Source: UBA2821 sp902763335
Lineage (GTDB): Bacteria; Bacillota; Clostridia; Lachnospirales; Lachnospiraceae
DNA: 57,999 bases
Assembly (NCBI GenBank): GCA_052066835.1
Contig: JBQHRJ010000019.1
Strand: one strand, 5' to 3'
In this document: piece by piece, positions 35,618 to 44,504 of the stretch
How positions within the stretch are numbered: the stretch's first letter is position 1
Layout of the letters: each line of letters opens with the position of its first letter
Notes under the pieces: model-generated
The model's input: only the letters and a program-made list of their open reading frames with translations
What the model was told of the DNA's origin: nothing
Database searches by the model: none
Program-made: the position numbers and the translations under genes

Positions 35618-36751
35618 ATGCAGTTACCATATTCGGATGAACTAAATATTTGTTATTTGAGCAGATTGTTTGATAATACTACGAACTGCTATAAATTTTT
35701 CTGGTTTCAGGCAATACTACGGAAATTAGATGGAGTTCATTTCAAATTTACATTTGATGAGCTTATTAATGAAATGATTGCGGATGCATGGTATATGGTG
35801 ACAGAGTATCATCTGCGACTTGGTCCGCTCGGAATTACAGATAATTTAGAGGAAGCAGTTAAGTATATTCATGAAAATTATGGTTTTATTTCATCAGAAA
35901 AAAGAGAGAAAATTTTAGAATTCCTTGAAAATACGCAAGATAGAAGAATTAGAAAGTATAAATCAGATTTGACCTTAAATGTTCCATACAGATTACAGAC
36001 TCCGTTTTATGATGAGATAACGATTAATAAAAATACATGGTACGGACCAAAGCAAAATCTGATAAATGAAATTAACAGACAGAGAAGACTTATATATTAC
36101 TTTGAATTGGTATCAGGACTAGGATCGGTAATTGAACTGGATGATTTATGGGCAGAATATCTGTATAAGAACAGGGAAATTCTGAAGGGGTGGACACAGC
36201 TGAAACTAATTCAGTATCTTCAAAATAAGAATCCGAGTGTTCCGGGAATTGCAGATAAGATTGAGGCACCTGTTTCAAGAGACATTGAACGTGTAAGAAA
36301 ATATTGGAAATTGATTATTCAGATAGATTCATCGTTGAGGGATATTTATGGTGATGTTTCTTTGGTAAATGAAAATATTTCCGTTGACCATTTTGTACCT
36401 TGGCAATATGTTGCACATGATGAATTGTGGAATCTGCATCCGACAACGAAGTCAATAAACAGTAGCAAAAGCAATTCATTGCCTACGTGGAGTTTGTATT
36501 TTGATTCACTTGGCGAAATAGAATACAGAGCATATGAATTGAAGAATCAGAATGAAATAGTGTCACACGAATTTAATAAGATTGCTCCATATCATTTAAA
36601 TAATCAGGAGATAAGGAATCAATTGTATGAAGACGGTTTAGACAGGAATTCATTTGTTGAGAGATTAGAACATGTTGTTAAGCCGGTATATGAGTCTGCC
36701 AGAATGATGGGATTCAAGGAGTGGATTTACGATGGGGAGAAAAGGTTATAG
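35618..36751 (+). CDS. HNH endonuclease domain protein
   Basis: 377 aa with AAAGGGGTG upstream. The C-terminal third holds the HNH core: ISVDHFVPWQYVAHDELWNLHPTTKSINSSKS (Asp-His at about 255, Asn in ELWNL, Asn/Lys in INSSKS). The N-terminal two thirds are helical (YKFFWFQAILRKLDG, ADAWYMVTEYHLRLG). Proteins of this plan are found as stand-alone defence or restriction nucleases. It looks intact. It sits at the start of a cluster of restriction- and Abi-like genes. Confidence 0.8.
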   Translation: MQLPYSDELNICYLSRLFDNTTNCYKFFWFQAILRKLDGVHFKFTFDELINEMIADAWYMVTEYHLRLGPLGITDNLEEAVKYIHENYGFISSEKREKILEFLENTQDRRIRKYKSDLTLNVPYRLQTPFYDEITINKNTWYGPKQNLINEINRQRRLIYYFELVSGLGSVIELDDLWAEYLYKNREILKGWTQLKLIQYLQNKNPSVPGIADKIEAPVSRDIERVRKYWKLIIQIDSSLRDIYGDVSLVNENISVDHFVPWQYVAHDELWNLHPTTKSINSSKSNSLPTWSLYFDSLGEIEYRAYELKNQNEIVSHEFNKIAPYHLNNQEIRNQLYEDGLDRNSFVERLEHVVKPVYESARMMGFKEWIYDGEKRL

Positions 36752-36874
36752 GGTGAGCGATTGTAGAGGATTTGCAAAATCAGTTGGACATCATTCTTAT
36801 AAAGAGTTATTATATAAAAAGAGATATTCGTGATTTTTTGATAAGGTGGAGAAAGCGTAAAGGTGGTGTGTATA

Positions 36875-38179
36875 GTGGGGATTTTTAATAGTAGAATTGA
36901 ATTAAAAGATAAACTTGAAGAGCAAAAAAATGAGTTAGCCCGGTTGGAATCAGAAAAAGATACATATCTAAGAGAAATTGCTGAGTTGAATGGGAAAATT
37001 ACAAAACTTATTAAAGAGAATAGAGGATATGAGGAAAGATATGTCAATACTAATTTGAATTGTGAGTTTTGTTATACTACTTTACAGGAAGAATTTCAGT
37101 ATTGTCCTAAGTGCGGAAAAAAGATTATAAAAACTAAAGAGTCAAGAGATACAGTAACTGATGTGAATATTTTTCAGACTGAAGAAGATGGAGATTATCT
37201 GCTTATAAATCAGTACAATGGATTTCATGATAAAAAGATAGTAATTCCATCTCATATAGATGGAAGACCTGTGATTGGTATATGGAATAGTGTATTTGAG
37301 AATTGCACTGATTTAGAGGAGTTAATAATCGAAGATGGATGCAAATATATAGGGAAAAATGCATTTGCTAATTGTAATAGGTTGAAAAAAGTGCGATTAC
37401 CTAAAAGTTTATTGGAAATAGGGGATGCAGCTTTCAAGGGGTGTGATATTAAAGAAATTGCAGTACCGCCAAATGTATCAGTGATTGGTAGATATGCATT
37501 TGCACATTGTCCTTTAAAGAAGATAATATTGCCTGATAATTTAAAATATATAAGTTCGGGAATGCTAAGTTATACCAGTATTGAAGAAATCAATATTCCG
37601 GAAAGTGTTATTCATATTGAGGGGATGGCTTTTTACAAAACAAAATTAAAAGAAATTGAATTACCCCGGAATTTATATTCCATAGGTGATGATGCTTTTG
37701 AAATTTCGGGTTTATCAAAAATAACTATACATTCAAATGTGAAAATAATTAATGAGCATATATTTGGATTGAATAAAATGATGGTAAAACCAACCATATA
37801 TTGTGCAGCAGGTTCTAAGGGGCTTTTATATGCCCGTAAGAATGGAATTAATTGTTGTGAGATTCCGCCAGTTCCAATGGTAAATGCTGAGATACTTTCA
37901 AGTGAAGTTAGTTTTTTTATGAGCAATGTTCATGCAAATAAAGAGTGCATTGAAGAAGTGTATCGGTATATTGGAATGAATAAAGCGGAAACATGGTCGT
38001 GGAAAGTGGAGTACGGAAAAATATGTATTAATAAGGCAATGGACATGAATGATGCGTTTTGTATAAAGAAGAAAATATATAATTTGGTAAATTCGGATTA
38101 TAGGAGCAGGAAAACGAGAGAGCGTTATTCAGTTAAAGAATTTCGTATAGAAAGCTGTTGGGGAATAGCAGATGTGTGA
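36875..38179 (+). CDS. Coiled coil - zinc ribbon - BspA-type leucine-rich repeat protein
   Basis: About 434 aa from GTG 36875 with AAAGGTGG 8 nt upstream; an earlier in-frame GTG at 36863 is too close to that site. Residues 1-50 are a coiled coil. CEFCYTTLQEEFQYCPKCGKK is a four-Cys zinc ribbon (about 63-83). Residues about 115-310 hold LRR_5 repeats (VIGIWNSVFENCTDLEEL, YIGKNAFANCNRLKKV, SVIGRYAFAHCPLKKI). The last about 120 residues are unrecognised (MSNVHANKECIEEVYRYIG...). There is no signal peptide, so this LRR protein is cytosolic, unlike surface BspA proteins. The C-terminal end overlaps the methyltransferase gene. Confidence 0.75.
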   Translation: MGIFNSRIELKDKLEEQKNELARLESEKDTYLREIAELNGKITKLIKENRGYEERYVNTNLNCEFCYTTLQEEFQYCPKCGKKIIKTKESRDTVTDVNIFQTEEDGDYLLINQYNGFHDKKIVIPSHIDGRPVIGIWNSVFENCTDLEELIIEDGCKYIGKNAFANCNRLKKVRLPKSLLEIGDAAFKGCDIKEIAVPPNVSVIGRYAFAHCPLKKIILPDNLKYISSGMLSYTSIEEINIPESVIHIEGMAFYKTKLKEIELPRNLYSIGDDAFEISGLSKITIHSNVKIINEHIFGLNKMMVKPTIYCAAGSKGLLYARKNGINCCEIPPVPMVNAEILSSEVSFFMSNVHANKECIEEVYRYIGMNKAETWSWKVEYGKICINKAMDMNDAFCIKKKIYNLVNSDYRSRKTRERYSVKEFRIESCWGIADV

Positions 38180-38195
38180 AAAGGATTGGCGAAGC

Positions 38196-38789
38196 ATGGA
38201 AAATAAAACATTAGATTATTATAACCGGAATGCAAGTGTGTTTGTGGAAGAAACTGTATGTGCAGAGTTAAAAGAAACACAGGACAAGTTTCTGAAAGCT
38301 TTGAATGGTAAAAAGATATTGGATTTTGGATGTGGCTCCGGACGGGATACAAAATATTTTATAGAGTCCGGTTTTGATGTTACAGCTATTGATGGTTCTA
38401 TAGAACTTTGTAAAAGTGCCAGTAAATATACGGGAATTAAAGTAAGCCATATGCTTTTTCAGGAATTAGATGAAGTGGACAAATATGATGGGATTTGGGC
38501 TTGTTCGTCTATTTTACATTTACCAAAAAAGGAACTAAAAGATGTTTTTGCAAGGATGGCAGATGCTTTATCTTCGAATGGTATTATTTATACGTCATTT
38601 AAATATGGAGATTTTGAAGGTATAAGAAATGGAAGGTTTTTCACGGATTTTACTTTAGAAATATTTAGTGATTTTATTAAGGACATAGAGGAAATAGAAA
38701 TCAAAGATTGTTGGGTTACCGGTGATGTAAGACCGGGAAGGGAGGATGAAAGGTGGTTGAATCTTATATTAAGGAAGACAGGTTTTTAG
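38196..38789 (+). CDS. Class I SAM-dependent methyltransferase
   Basis: 197 aa from ATG 38196, with AAAGGA upstream; an in-frame ATG at 38172 overlaps the LRR gene. SAM-binding motif I KILDFGCGSGRDTKYF, acidic motif II VTAIDGSIELCK, motif IV-like YDGIWACSSILHLPKKEL. It is like small tellurite-resistance/ubiE-type methyltransferases acting on small molecules, not a DNA methylase. Ends RRKTGF-like LILRKTGF. Confidence 0.8.
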   Translation: MENKTLDYYNRNASVFVEETVCAELKETQDKFLKALNGKKILDFGCGSGRDTKYFIESGFDVTAIDGSIELCKSASKYTGIKVSHMLFQELDEVDKYDGIWACSSILHLPKKELKDVFARMADALSSNGIIYTSFKYGDFEGIRNGRFFTDFTLEIFSDFIKDIEEIEIKDCWVTGDVRPGREDERWLNLILRKTGF

Positions 38790-38792
38790 TTC

Positions 38793-39915
38793 AACATATG
38801 GATTTTTCACTTAGAGAGCAGGTGAATTATCCTAATGGGGGATACTCGAACTTTTATGATAATGGAGTTGATATGGTTATCATTGATGAAAACATTTGTG
38901 AACATAAAGCCGGAGAGTCTGTTTTTTCATATATGTTAATTACAGATAAACAAAATAATTATATGCATAAATTTAAAAGGGTATTCAGGTTTTTAGGATA
39001 TTCTCAGAAAGAAGTAGATAAATATCTGTTAAGGGATGAAATGACATTATCGACAGAAAACATAAAATTAGTGAGTGATAGAGGAGAGCAGGCAGATGTA
39101 TCACCATTAGAATTTTATTTTGAAAAAAGTTTTTCCATTTCAGAAGGGTGGGATTATCCTGATCTGGGAATATTAGTTATGGCCCGCCCTACATTATCAA
39201 AAGTACTGTATTTACAACAAATCGGAAGAGGATTGCGCAAGACGGATTCTAAGAAAAATGTAATTGTGGTAGATGTTGTTGATGAGTATGGTGCTATGGT
39301 TAAGGCATGTAATATGCATTCAATATTTGCTAATCCGTTTTATGTTCTATTTGGAGATATTACAAAAACTGATTATGTTCCGGGAGAACTGGTAGTTATT
39401 GATGGTATAGAGGAGCATATTGAGCGTATCACAGAGGTTGATATAAATTTTTTTGAAGATAAATATGGAAATTATTTAAGTCAGGAACAGGTTGCCAGAG
39501 AATATTTTGTAAGTACTGGAACTGTAACAGGCTGGATAAAAAAAGGAAAAAAAAACCAAGTGTAGGGTATAAATTTGGTAGCAAATCATTTGGTGATGCA
39601 AAAATAGAGGAAGTGCTGGATGACTATATTGCATTTTATCAGGATAGGTTAAACCGGGGACTTCAGGTGGATAGAAGTACATGCCCATACAATGAAAAAA
39701 TGCTTCAAGATAGAAAAGCTGTCTGTAGAAATATGCTTACTAATCCTTTTGAGAAGTTTGAGAGAAAAAGATTTTTGTATTATTCAAAAGACTTGAGCAT
39801 TATATCTATGAATCATGCATTGTTTAGTCAGATGGAAAAGGCGGATTGGGAAAGAGTAAAAATGCAGTTACAGGATGATCTTAAGAATTACTACTCAGAA
39901 ATGGGTGGGATATAG
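38793..39915 (+). pseudogene. Superfamily 2 helicase remnant, N-terminus lost and A9 frameshift
   Basis: No usable start or helicase motifs I-III are present. From about 39130 the frame reads FSISEGWDYPDLGILVMARPT and LYLQQIGRGLRKTDSKK, motifs V and VI of SF2 restriction-type helicases. It continues through a HTH-like SQEQVAREYFVSTGTVTGWI to a run of nine A at 39546-39554 and stops at 39565. The next frame carries on (KPSVGYKFGSKSF, then NPFEKFERKRFLYYSKDLSI) to 39915, which looks like the normal C-terminus. The piece before 39100 (QVNYPNGGYSNFYDNGVDMV) may come from another gene. Confidence 0.65.
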
Positions 39916-39975
39916 GCAAAGATATTACTAATAAATAATCAGGTTATATTTAAAGAAGTATGAAGGAGGCATAAT

Positions 39976-41751
39976 ATGCAGACAAATGACAGACAAATAT
40001 CAGAACTTATGAAGCTGATTGAATCCGGAAGTGCACAGTTACCGGATTTTCAGCGTGGATGGGTTTGGGATGATAATAGAATAAAAGCGTTAATAGCAAG
40101 TATTACCAGTAACTTTCCGGTCGGTGCAGCAATGTTTTTGGAATATGGTAATGCTAATATCAGATTTAAGTATAGAGTAATTGAAGGTTCTCCTGCTCAG
40201 AATATTACTCCGTCAGAATTAATACTTGATGGTCAGCAGAGACTTACATCAATATATTCATCGCTATATAACACTAATCCTGTTAATACAAGAACGGACA
40301 AGGGTAAAAATATCCAAAGATATTATTATATTGATATTGAAAAAGCTTTAGATTTTAATGTTGATAGAGTAGATGCTATTGTATCTGTACCAGAGACAAG
40401 AATGGTTACTTCGAATTTTGGCAGGAATATAGAACTTGATTTGTCATCAGTGGATAAAGAATATGAGCACAAAATGTTCCCGCTTAATATTATTCTTGAT
40501 TCATCAAAGACATTTCTATGGATGCAGGGTTTTATTCAGCATTATAATAATGATGCACTCATTACAAAACAATGGATGGACTTCCAAGGCAGGATTGTTA
40601 TGGCAGTAATTCAGTATAAGATGCCGGTTATATTACTTGATAAGAGTACACCGAAGGAAGCAGTATGTCAGGTGTTTGAAAATGTAAATACAGGTGGTGT
40701 ATCGCTTACAGTATTTGAACTTGTGACAGCCATATTTGCAATGGATGATTTTGAACTTAGAAAAGACTGGGAAGATAGGAAGAGGAAGTTCTTTAATGGT
40801 AATCTGTTATCAATTATTACTGCAACGGATTTTTTGACGGCTTGTACATTATTATCAACATATAAGAAGGGTGGTACCGTTAGCTGTAAGAAGAAAGATG
40901 TATTGAATCTTTCTTTGGATGAATATAAGAAATATGCGAATTCATTAACTGATGGTTTTGTGGAGGCAGAGAAGATTTTACAGGAAGAAAGAATCTTTTC
41001 GGCTAAAGATTTACCATATTCAACACAGTTTATTCCATTGGCAGTATTATGCACATTATTAGAAGAGGGTAATCAGATTAAAGCTGCTAATATTAAAAAT
41101 AAAATCAAGCAGTGGTACTGGTGTGGTGTATTTGGCGAAATGTATGGCGGCGCAAATGAAACAAGATATGCGCTGGATGTGAATGGTGTAATGGAGTGGA
41201 TTTCAGATGACACGAAACTTCCAAGGACAGTACAGGAGTCATTTTTTAATCCAACAAGATTGTTAGGATTGCAGTCAAGATTATCAGCAGCATATAAAGG
41301 TATTATGGCACTTATATTAAAGAGTCATTGTCAGGATTTTATATCTGGCAGAGAAATGGATTTTACAGTATTTAAGGAAGAAAATATTGATATTCATCAC
41401 ATTTTTCCAGCCTCATATTGTGAAAAACAGAACTATAATAAGAGCTTATGGAATTCAGTAGTAAACAAAACTCCACTTACATATTCTACAAACAGAGAGA
41501 TTGGTGGTGCGGCTCCTAGTGTATATCTTTCTAAGATAGAAAGTAGTGGTAAAGTTACAACAGCTGACCTTGAGAAGTATGTAAGTTCACATTGGATTGA
41601 TGTTTCATGTTGCAGAAATGATGATTTCAATGGACATATTATTAGTCGGGCAAAAATGATTCTGGGTGAAATTGAAAAAGCTACTGGAAAAACCATTTCC
41701 GGTAAAGACAGTGAAGAAGTAATTAAGAGCTTTGGTCAGTCATTAGATTAA
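39976..41751 (+). CDS. DUF262 - HNH (GmrSD-like) restriction protein
   Basis: 591 aa with GAAGGAGG upstream. N-terminal DUF262: LPDFQRGWVWDDNRI (22-36), LILDGQQRLTSIYSSLY (DGQQR 85-89), VFENVNTGGVSLTVFEL. C-terminal His-Me finger: NIDIHHIFPASYCEKQNYN (about 470-488) with later Asn residues. GmrSD-type proteins are NTP-dependent type IV restriction enzymes that cut modified DNA; DUF262 is the NTPase half. Both halves appear complete. It is the only obviously intact large defence gene in the 39-43 kb stretch. Confidence 0.85.
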   Translation: MQTNDRQISELMKLIESGSAQLPDFQRGWVWDDNRIKALIASITSNFPVGAAMFLEYGNANIRFKYRVIEGSPAQNITPSELILDGQQRLTSIYSSLYNTNPVNTRTDKGKNIQRYYYIDIEKALDFNVDRVDAIVSVPETRMVTSNFGRNIELDLSSVDKEYEHKMFPLNIILDSSKTFLWMQGFIQHYNNDALITKQWMDFQGRIVMAVIQYKMPVILLDKSTPKEAVCQVFENVNTGGVSLTVFELVTAIFAMDDFELRKDWEDRKRKFFNGNLLSIITATDFLTACTLLSTYKKGGTVSCKKKDVLNLSLDEYKKYANSLTDGFVEAEKILQEERIFSAKDLPYSTQFIPLAVLCTLLEEGNQIKAANIKNKIKQWYWCGVFGEMYGGANETRYALDVNGVMEWISDDTKLPRTVQESFFNPTRLLGLQSRLSAAYKGIMALILKSHCQDFISGREMDFTVFKEENIDIHHIFPASYCEKQNYNKSLWNSVVNKTPLTYSTNREIGGAAPSVYLSKIESSGKVTTADLEKYVSSHWIDVSCCRNDDFNGHIISRAKMILGEIEKATGKTISGKDSEEVIKSFGQSLD

Positions 41752-41765
41752 TGGATGAGGGATTT

Positions 41766-42272
41766 ATGAACGGAAGTGAAAGTGTTGCGGAAGGTATTGT
41801 AAATAGCGGTAAAGTTCATGAGTTTCGAGAGTTTCTGAAGGAGAATGGTATTAATTATGAATTGTATGGGTGTGAGGTAGATGGTAGGAAAGCAATTTAA
41901 TGTCATTTTGACAATAAAGACGCTGATTTCTTCAAAATTGCTTCCACTGGAACGAGGTCATTAGCGTTGTTTTATTATTGGTATATTAAGATGAAAAAGG
42001 CCTCTTTTGTATTCATAGATGAATTTGATGCATTTTACCATTATGAATTATCAGATTCAGTGCAGAGGCATTTGAAACAGATATCCGGGGTTCAGATATT
42101 TACGACTACTCATAACACGGATTTAATGAGCAATGATCTTCTCAGACCGGACAGTTACTTTTTAATTGAAAATAACAGTATAAAAGCGATTTCAGAATTA
42201 ACAGAAAAGGAACTGAGACAGGCACATAACCTTCAAAAAATGTATAAGACAGGTGCATTTAATGGCAGATAA
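41766..42272 (+). pseudogene. Abi-type AAA ATPase, C-terminal half with in-frame stop
   Basis: From ATG 41766 the frame reads MNGSESVAEGIVNSGKVHEF and FLKENGINYELYGCEVDGRKAI, meets TAA at 41898-41900, then continues ADFFKIASTGTRSLALFYYW, SFVFIDEFDAFYH (Walker B), IFTTTHNTDLMSNDLL, LTEKELRQAHNLQKMYKTGAF. This is the C-terminal part of COG1106/AbiLi-like ATPases. The P-loop half is missing, lost where it joins the DUF262 gene. So it is both truncated and interrupted by a nonsense codon. Confidence 0.75.
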
Positions 42273-42516
42273 AGACTATAAGGTATTTATAGTTGAAGGA
42301 GAGAACAGAGAACTACAGATTATTGACAATATTTCAAAGATATTTTTTTCTCGTCGAAATTACACTGTTATTACACTTCCAGCCGGAGAGAATATATATA
42401 TGCTATGGAAACAACTGAAGGAGGATGATTTTGATACAGATGTCATTTAGGTTCTTAGGGAGAGTAATGTCGAGTATAAAATGTCAAGACCAAATGCGCA
42501 AAAAATATTATATTAA
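42262..42516 (+). pseudogene. Partner gene of the Abi ATPase (RloB-like), truncated
   Basis: MADKDYKVFIVEGENRELQI overlaps the ATPase stop by 11 nt, the usual two-gene arrangement. After FDTDVI a TAG at 42448 ends the frame, which then continues VLRESNVEYKM to 42516, where the IS21 remnant begins. The start VFIVEGE fits a Toprim-like/RloB N-terminus. Broken by one stop codon and by the insertion. Confidence 0.6.
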
Positions 42517-42525
42517 AATGTACAA

Positions 42526-43284
42526 TTAGTCTGTTTGCTTTAAATGATCCTTCAGCCTGTAGGACTTTCCTGATATTGGTATTACATGTGCATGATGCAG
42601 AACCCTGTCCATAATGGCATTTGCTACAACTGCATCAAAAAATATACCATCTCATTCATTAAAGTTCATATTTGTCGTTAATATAGTGCTTTTCTTTTCA
42701 TAGCGCTTGTCTATTAACTGAAAGAACAGATTGGAATCTTCTTTATCGATAGGAAGATATCCAAGCTCATCAATTATAAGCAGCCGGTAATGACAGAAGT
42801 GCTTTAACCTTGCATCAAGTCTGTTTTCTAGTTTTGCACGTTTTAATTGCTGCAACAGATCATTACACTTTATAAAATAGGTGCTTACACGTTTTTTTGC
42901 GGCTGCAATACCGATTGAAGTTGCAAGGTGTGTCTTACCAACTTCACTCGGACCCAGAAACACTATATTCTCATTTTTTTCGAGAAATCCAAGACTTGCA
43001 AGTTCTCTCATTTCCTGTTCATTTACACTTGGCTGAAAGCTGAAGTCATAATCCTTAAGTTCCTTTACAAATGGAAATGCTGCAGCCTTTATCATAGACC
43101 TTGAGGCATTCTGTTCTTTAAAATCAACCTCATAGTTACTGAGTTTTAATAAGCCTTCTGTAAATGATAGTCCGTTTGCAGTTACAAAATCTCTTATTTC
43201 AGCAAGATGAAGCTTCATCTGGCTTAGTTTCAGTAACTCCAGATTCGATGTCAGCTGATTGTATGTACTGTTACTCATAATCAT
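42526..43284 (-). pseudogene. istB: IS21 IstB-like ATPase with Trp codon changed to TGA
   Basis: Starts MIMSNSTYNQLTSNLELLKL. AAA+ motifs: ENIVFLGPSEVGKTHLATSI (Walker A with Ser-Glu replacing the usual Gly) and YRLLIIDELGYLPID (Walker B). After TTNMNFNE a TGA (42652-42654) stands where IstB proteins have Trp. The frame then goes on DGIFFDAVVANAIMDRVLHH and HVIPISGKSYRLKDHLK to a normal stop at 42526. A single G-to-A change explains it. Confidence 0.75.
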
Positions 43285-43790
43285 AAACCTTTCCTATAAT
43301 TTCAAGATTTTCTTTTGCCCTGTCCATTATGTGCTCATCCCTGAAAATATGTGATTTTCTGGCAATCGCGGCATAATGCTCAGAAATGTAATTTAATTTT
43401 TTTGAACTTAACTGATGAATGGTTATAAGTTTTGTGTTACAATACACATGTATATAACCATCATATATCTGTAAGGAGACAACCTTTCCTACGTACTCCG
43501 GTGGTACGGAGTACTGGCATCCTTTATAATGGAACATACTTGAATGATTGACTTTTACGGTATTTGTGGTTATTTGGTAAGGCTTTCTTATGGTATCAGC
43601 GGGCAGGCTGTTTAAGAAAGCCTTTTCTTTGTTATAATACATCAGCGGAATTCTTCCTGTTCCCTGATTAACCTGCGCATTTACACGATTATTGATTCTT
43701 GTCACTAATTCAACTAATTCCCTGTAATTTAACTTTCCATTGTAAGCTCTTATTTCGTCCAGTATTTTCATATGTGCCTCAGCCTGTAGC
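43271..43790 (-). pseudogene. istA: IS21 IstA transposase, C-terminal part
   Basis: The coding frame resembles IstA from LQAEAHMKILDEIRAYNGKL onward: INNRVNAQVNQGTGRIPLMY, GCQYSVPPEYVGKVVSLQIY, YISEHYAAIARKSHIF. The catalytic DDE core and HTH lie upstream in IstA and are absent. The open frame extending to 43912 beyond this point is not transposase. Confidence 0.75.
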
Positions 43791-43795
43791 TTTGG

Positions 43796-43917
43796 TATCT
43801 GAAAAGGAATATGAGTATGGTGCAGATGCATTTGAGATTTATATGAAGGAAAACAAAGGAAAAATAAAGCCGGAGATGAAGGAAGTCGCTGTACAGAAGA
43901 ATGAAAAGTCAAGATAG
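43796..43917 (+). pseudogene. C-terminal fragment of an unidentified gene
   Basis: About 40 codons (VSEKEYEYGADAFEIYMKEN, then KGKIKPEMKEVAVQKNEKSR) with no start, joined directly to the truncated IS21 element and followed by a terminator. Probably the 3' end of a gene that lost its body through IS-mediated deletion. Confidence 0.5.
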
Positions 43918-43940
43918 AAGATTAGCATGGCTATATAAGG

Positions 43941-43976
43941 GCGTATCATCGAGATTGGTGGTGCGCCTTTCTTGCT
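43941..43976 (+). terminator. Terminator after the gene fragment
   Basis: GGCGTATCATC pairs with GGTGGTGCGCC over 11 bp (three G-U), followed by TTTCTTGCTTTTTT. Confidence 0.7.
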
Positions 43977-44059
43977 TTTTTGTTAGGATTTGAACTTCTT
44001 TATGAATGGTGAATTGGCGGTCAAATTGTTGATGTGGTGACATTATAACGATAAAATAA

Positions 44060-44383
44060 CATCCCATAATAGGAGCAGAGATACTTGGTAAATCCCACAA
44101 ATTGAGAGAACTGTCAGACATTGTTTTGATGCACCATAAGCGTTTTGACGGGAAGGGTTATCCGATTGGTAAAGCAGAAGCAGATATACCGATAGGTGCA
44201 AGAATTATTGCAATATGCGATTCGATTGATGCTATTACATCTAACCGCTGTTATCGTAAAGCACATAATTTTGATTACTGTTATGAGGAAATAGAGAAGA
44301 ATCTGGGGAAGATGTATGACCCGATTGTGGGTATAGATGTACTCGATAACTGGGATGAGATAACAAGTGTGGTCAATAGATAA
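44060..44383 (+). pseudogene. HD-GYP phosphodiesterase domain, C-terminal fragment
   Basis: Open frame from 44060 reads HPIIGAEILGKSHKLRELSD, LMHHKRFDGKGYPIGKAEAD, IPIGARIIAICDSIDAITSN: the HHxxFDGxGYP and later motifs of HD-GYP domains (c-di-GMP or 3'3'-cGAMP hydrolysis). The HD pair and anything upstream are missing; stop codons lie directly before. A TTG start at 44102 would give 93 aa without the HD site. Non-functional remnant. Confidence 0.7.
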
Positions 44384-44442
44384 GCTGTATTTATAAAAAA
44401 AAGCATTCTGAATTTCTAGTAGAACTTTTGTACTATATATGC

Positions 44443-44448
44443 TATAAT
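44443..44448 (+). promoter_or_regulatory. Probable -10 box upstream of the hydrogenase gene
   Basis: Perfect TATAAT preceded by TATATGC; the -35 region (TAGAAC at 17 nt) is poor. It is about 57 nt upstream of the start codon. Confidence 0.4.
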
Positions 44449-44504
44449 GTTAAATAAATCTAGGTTAAGGTTTATACATATATAAGTAAAAGGAGGAGCG
44501 TAGC

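Larger units (their letters stand above)
42517..43795 (-). mobile_element. Partial IS21-family insertion sequence
   Basis: Contains the complete length of istB (with one nonsense codon) and the 3' part of istA in the usual order and with a 14-nt overlap. The istA 5' half and the right end are missing, replaced by unrelated plus-strand coding DNA from about 43795. The left end lies near 42517, inside the Abi partner gene. The element cannot move on its own. Confidence 0.75.

Noticed and set aside
38753..38792. GTG start at 38753 for the helicase remnant
   Set aside because: It lies inside the methyltransferase gene and has only a chance AAAGG-like site; the helicase part cannot begin there.
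43796..43912. Extension of the IstA frame past about 43790 as transposase
   Set aside because: The residues no longer match IstA, and the plus strand reads as the end of another gene.
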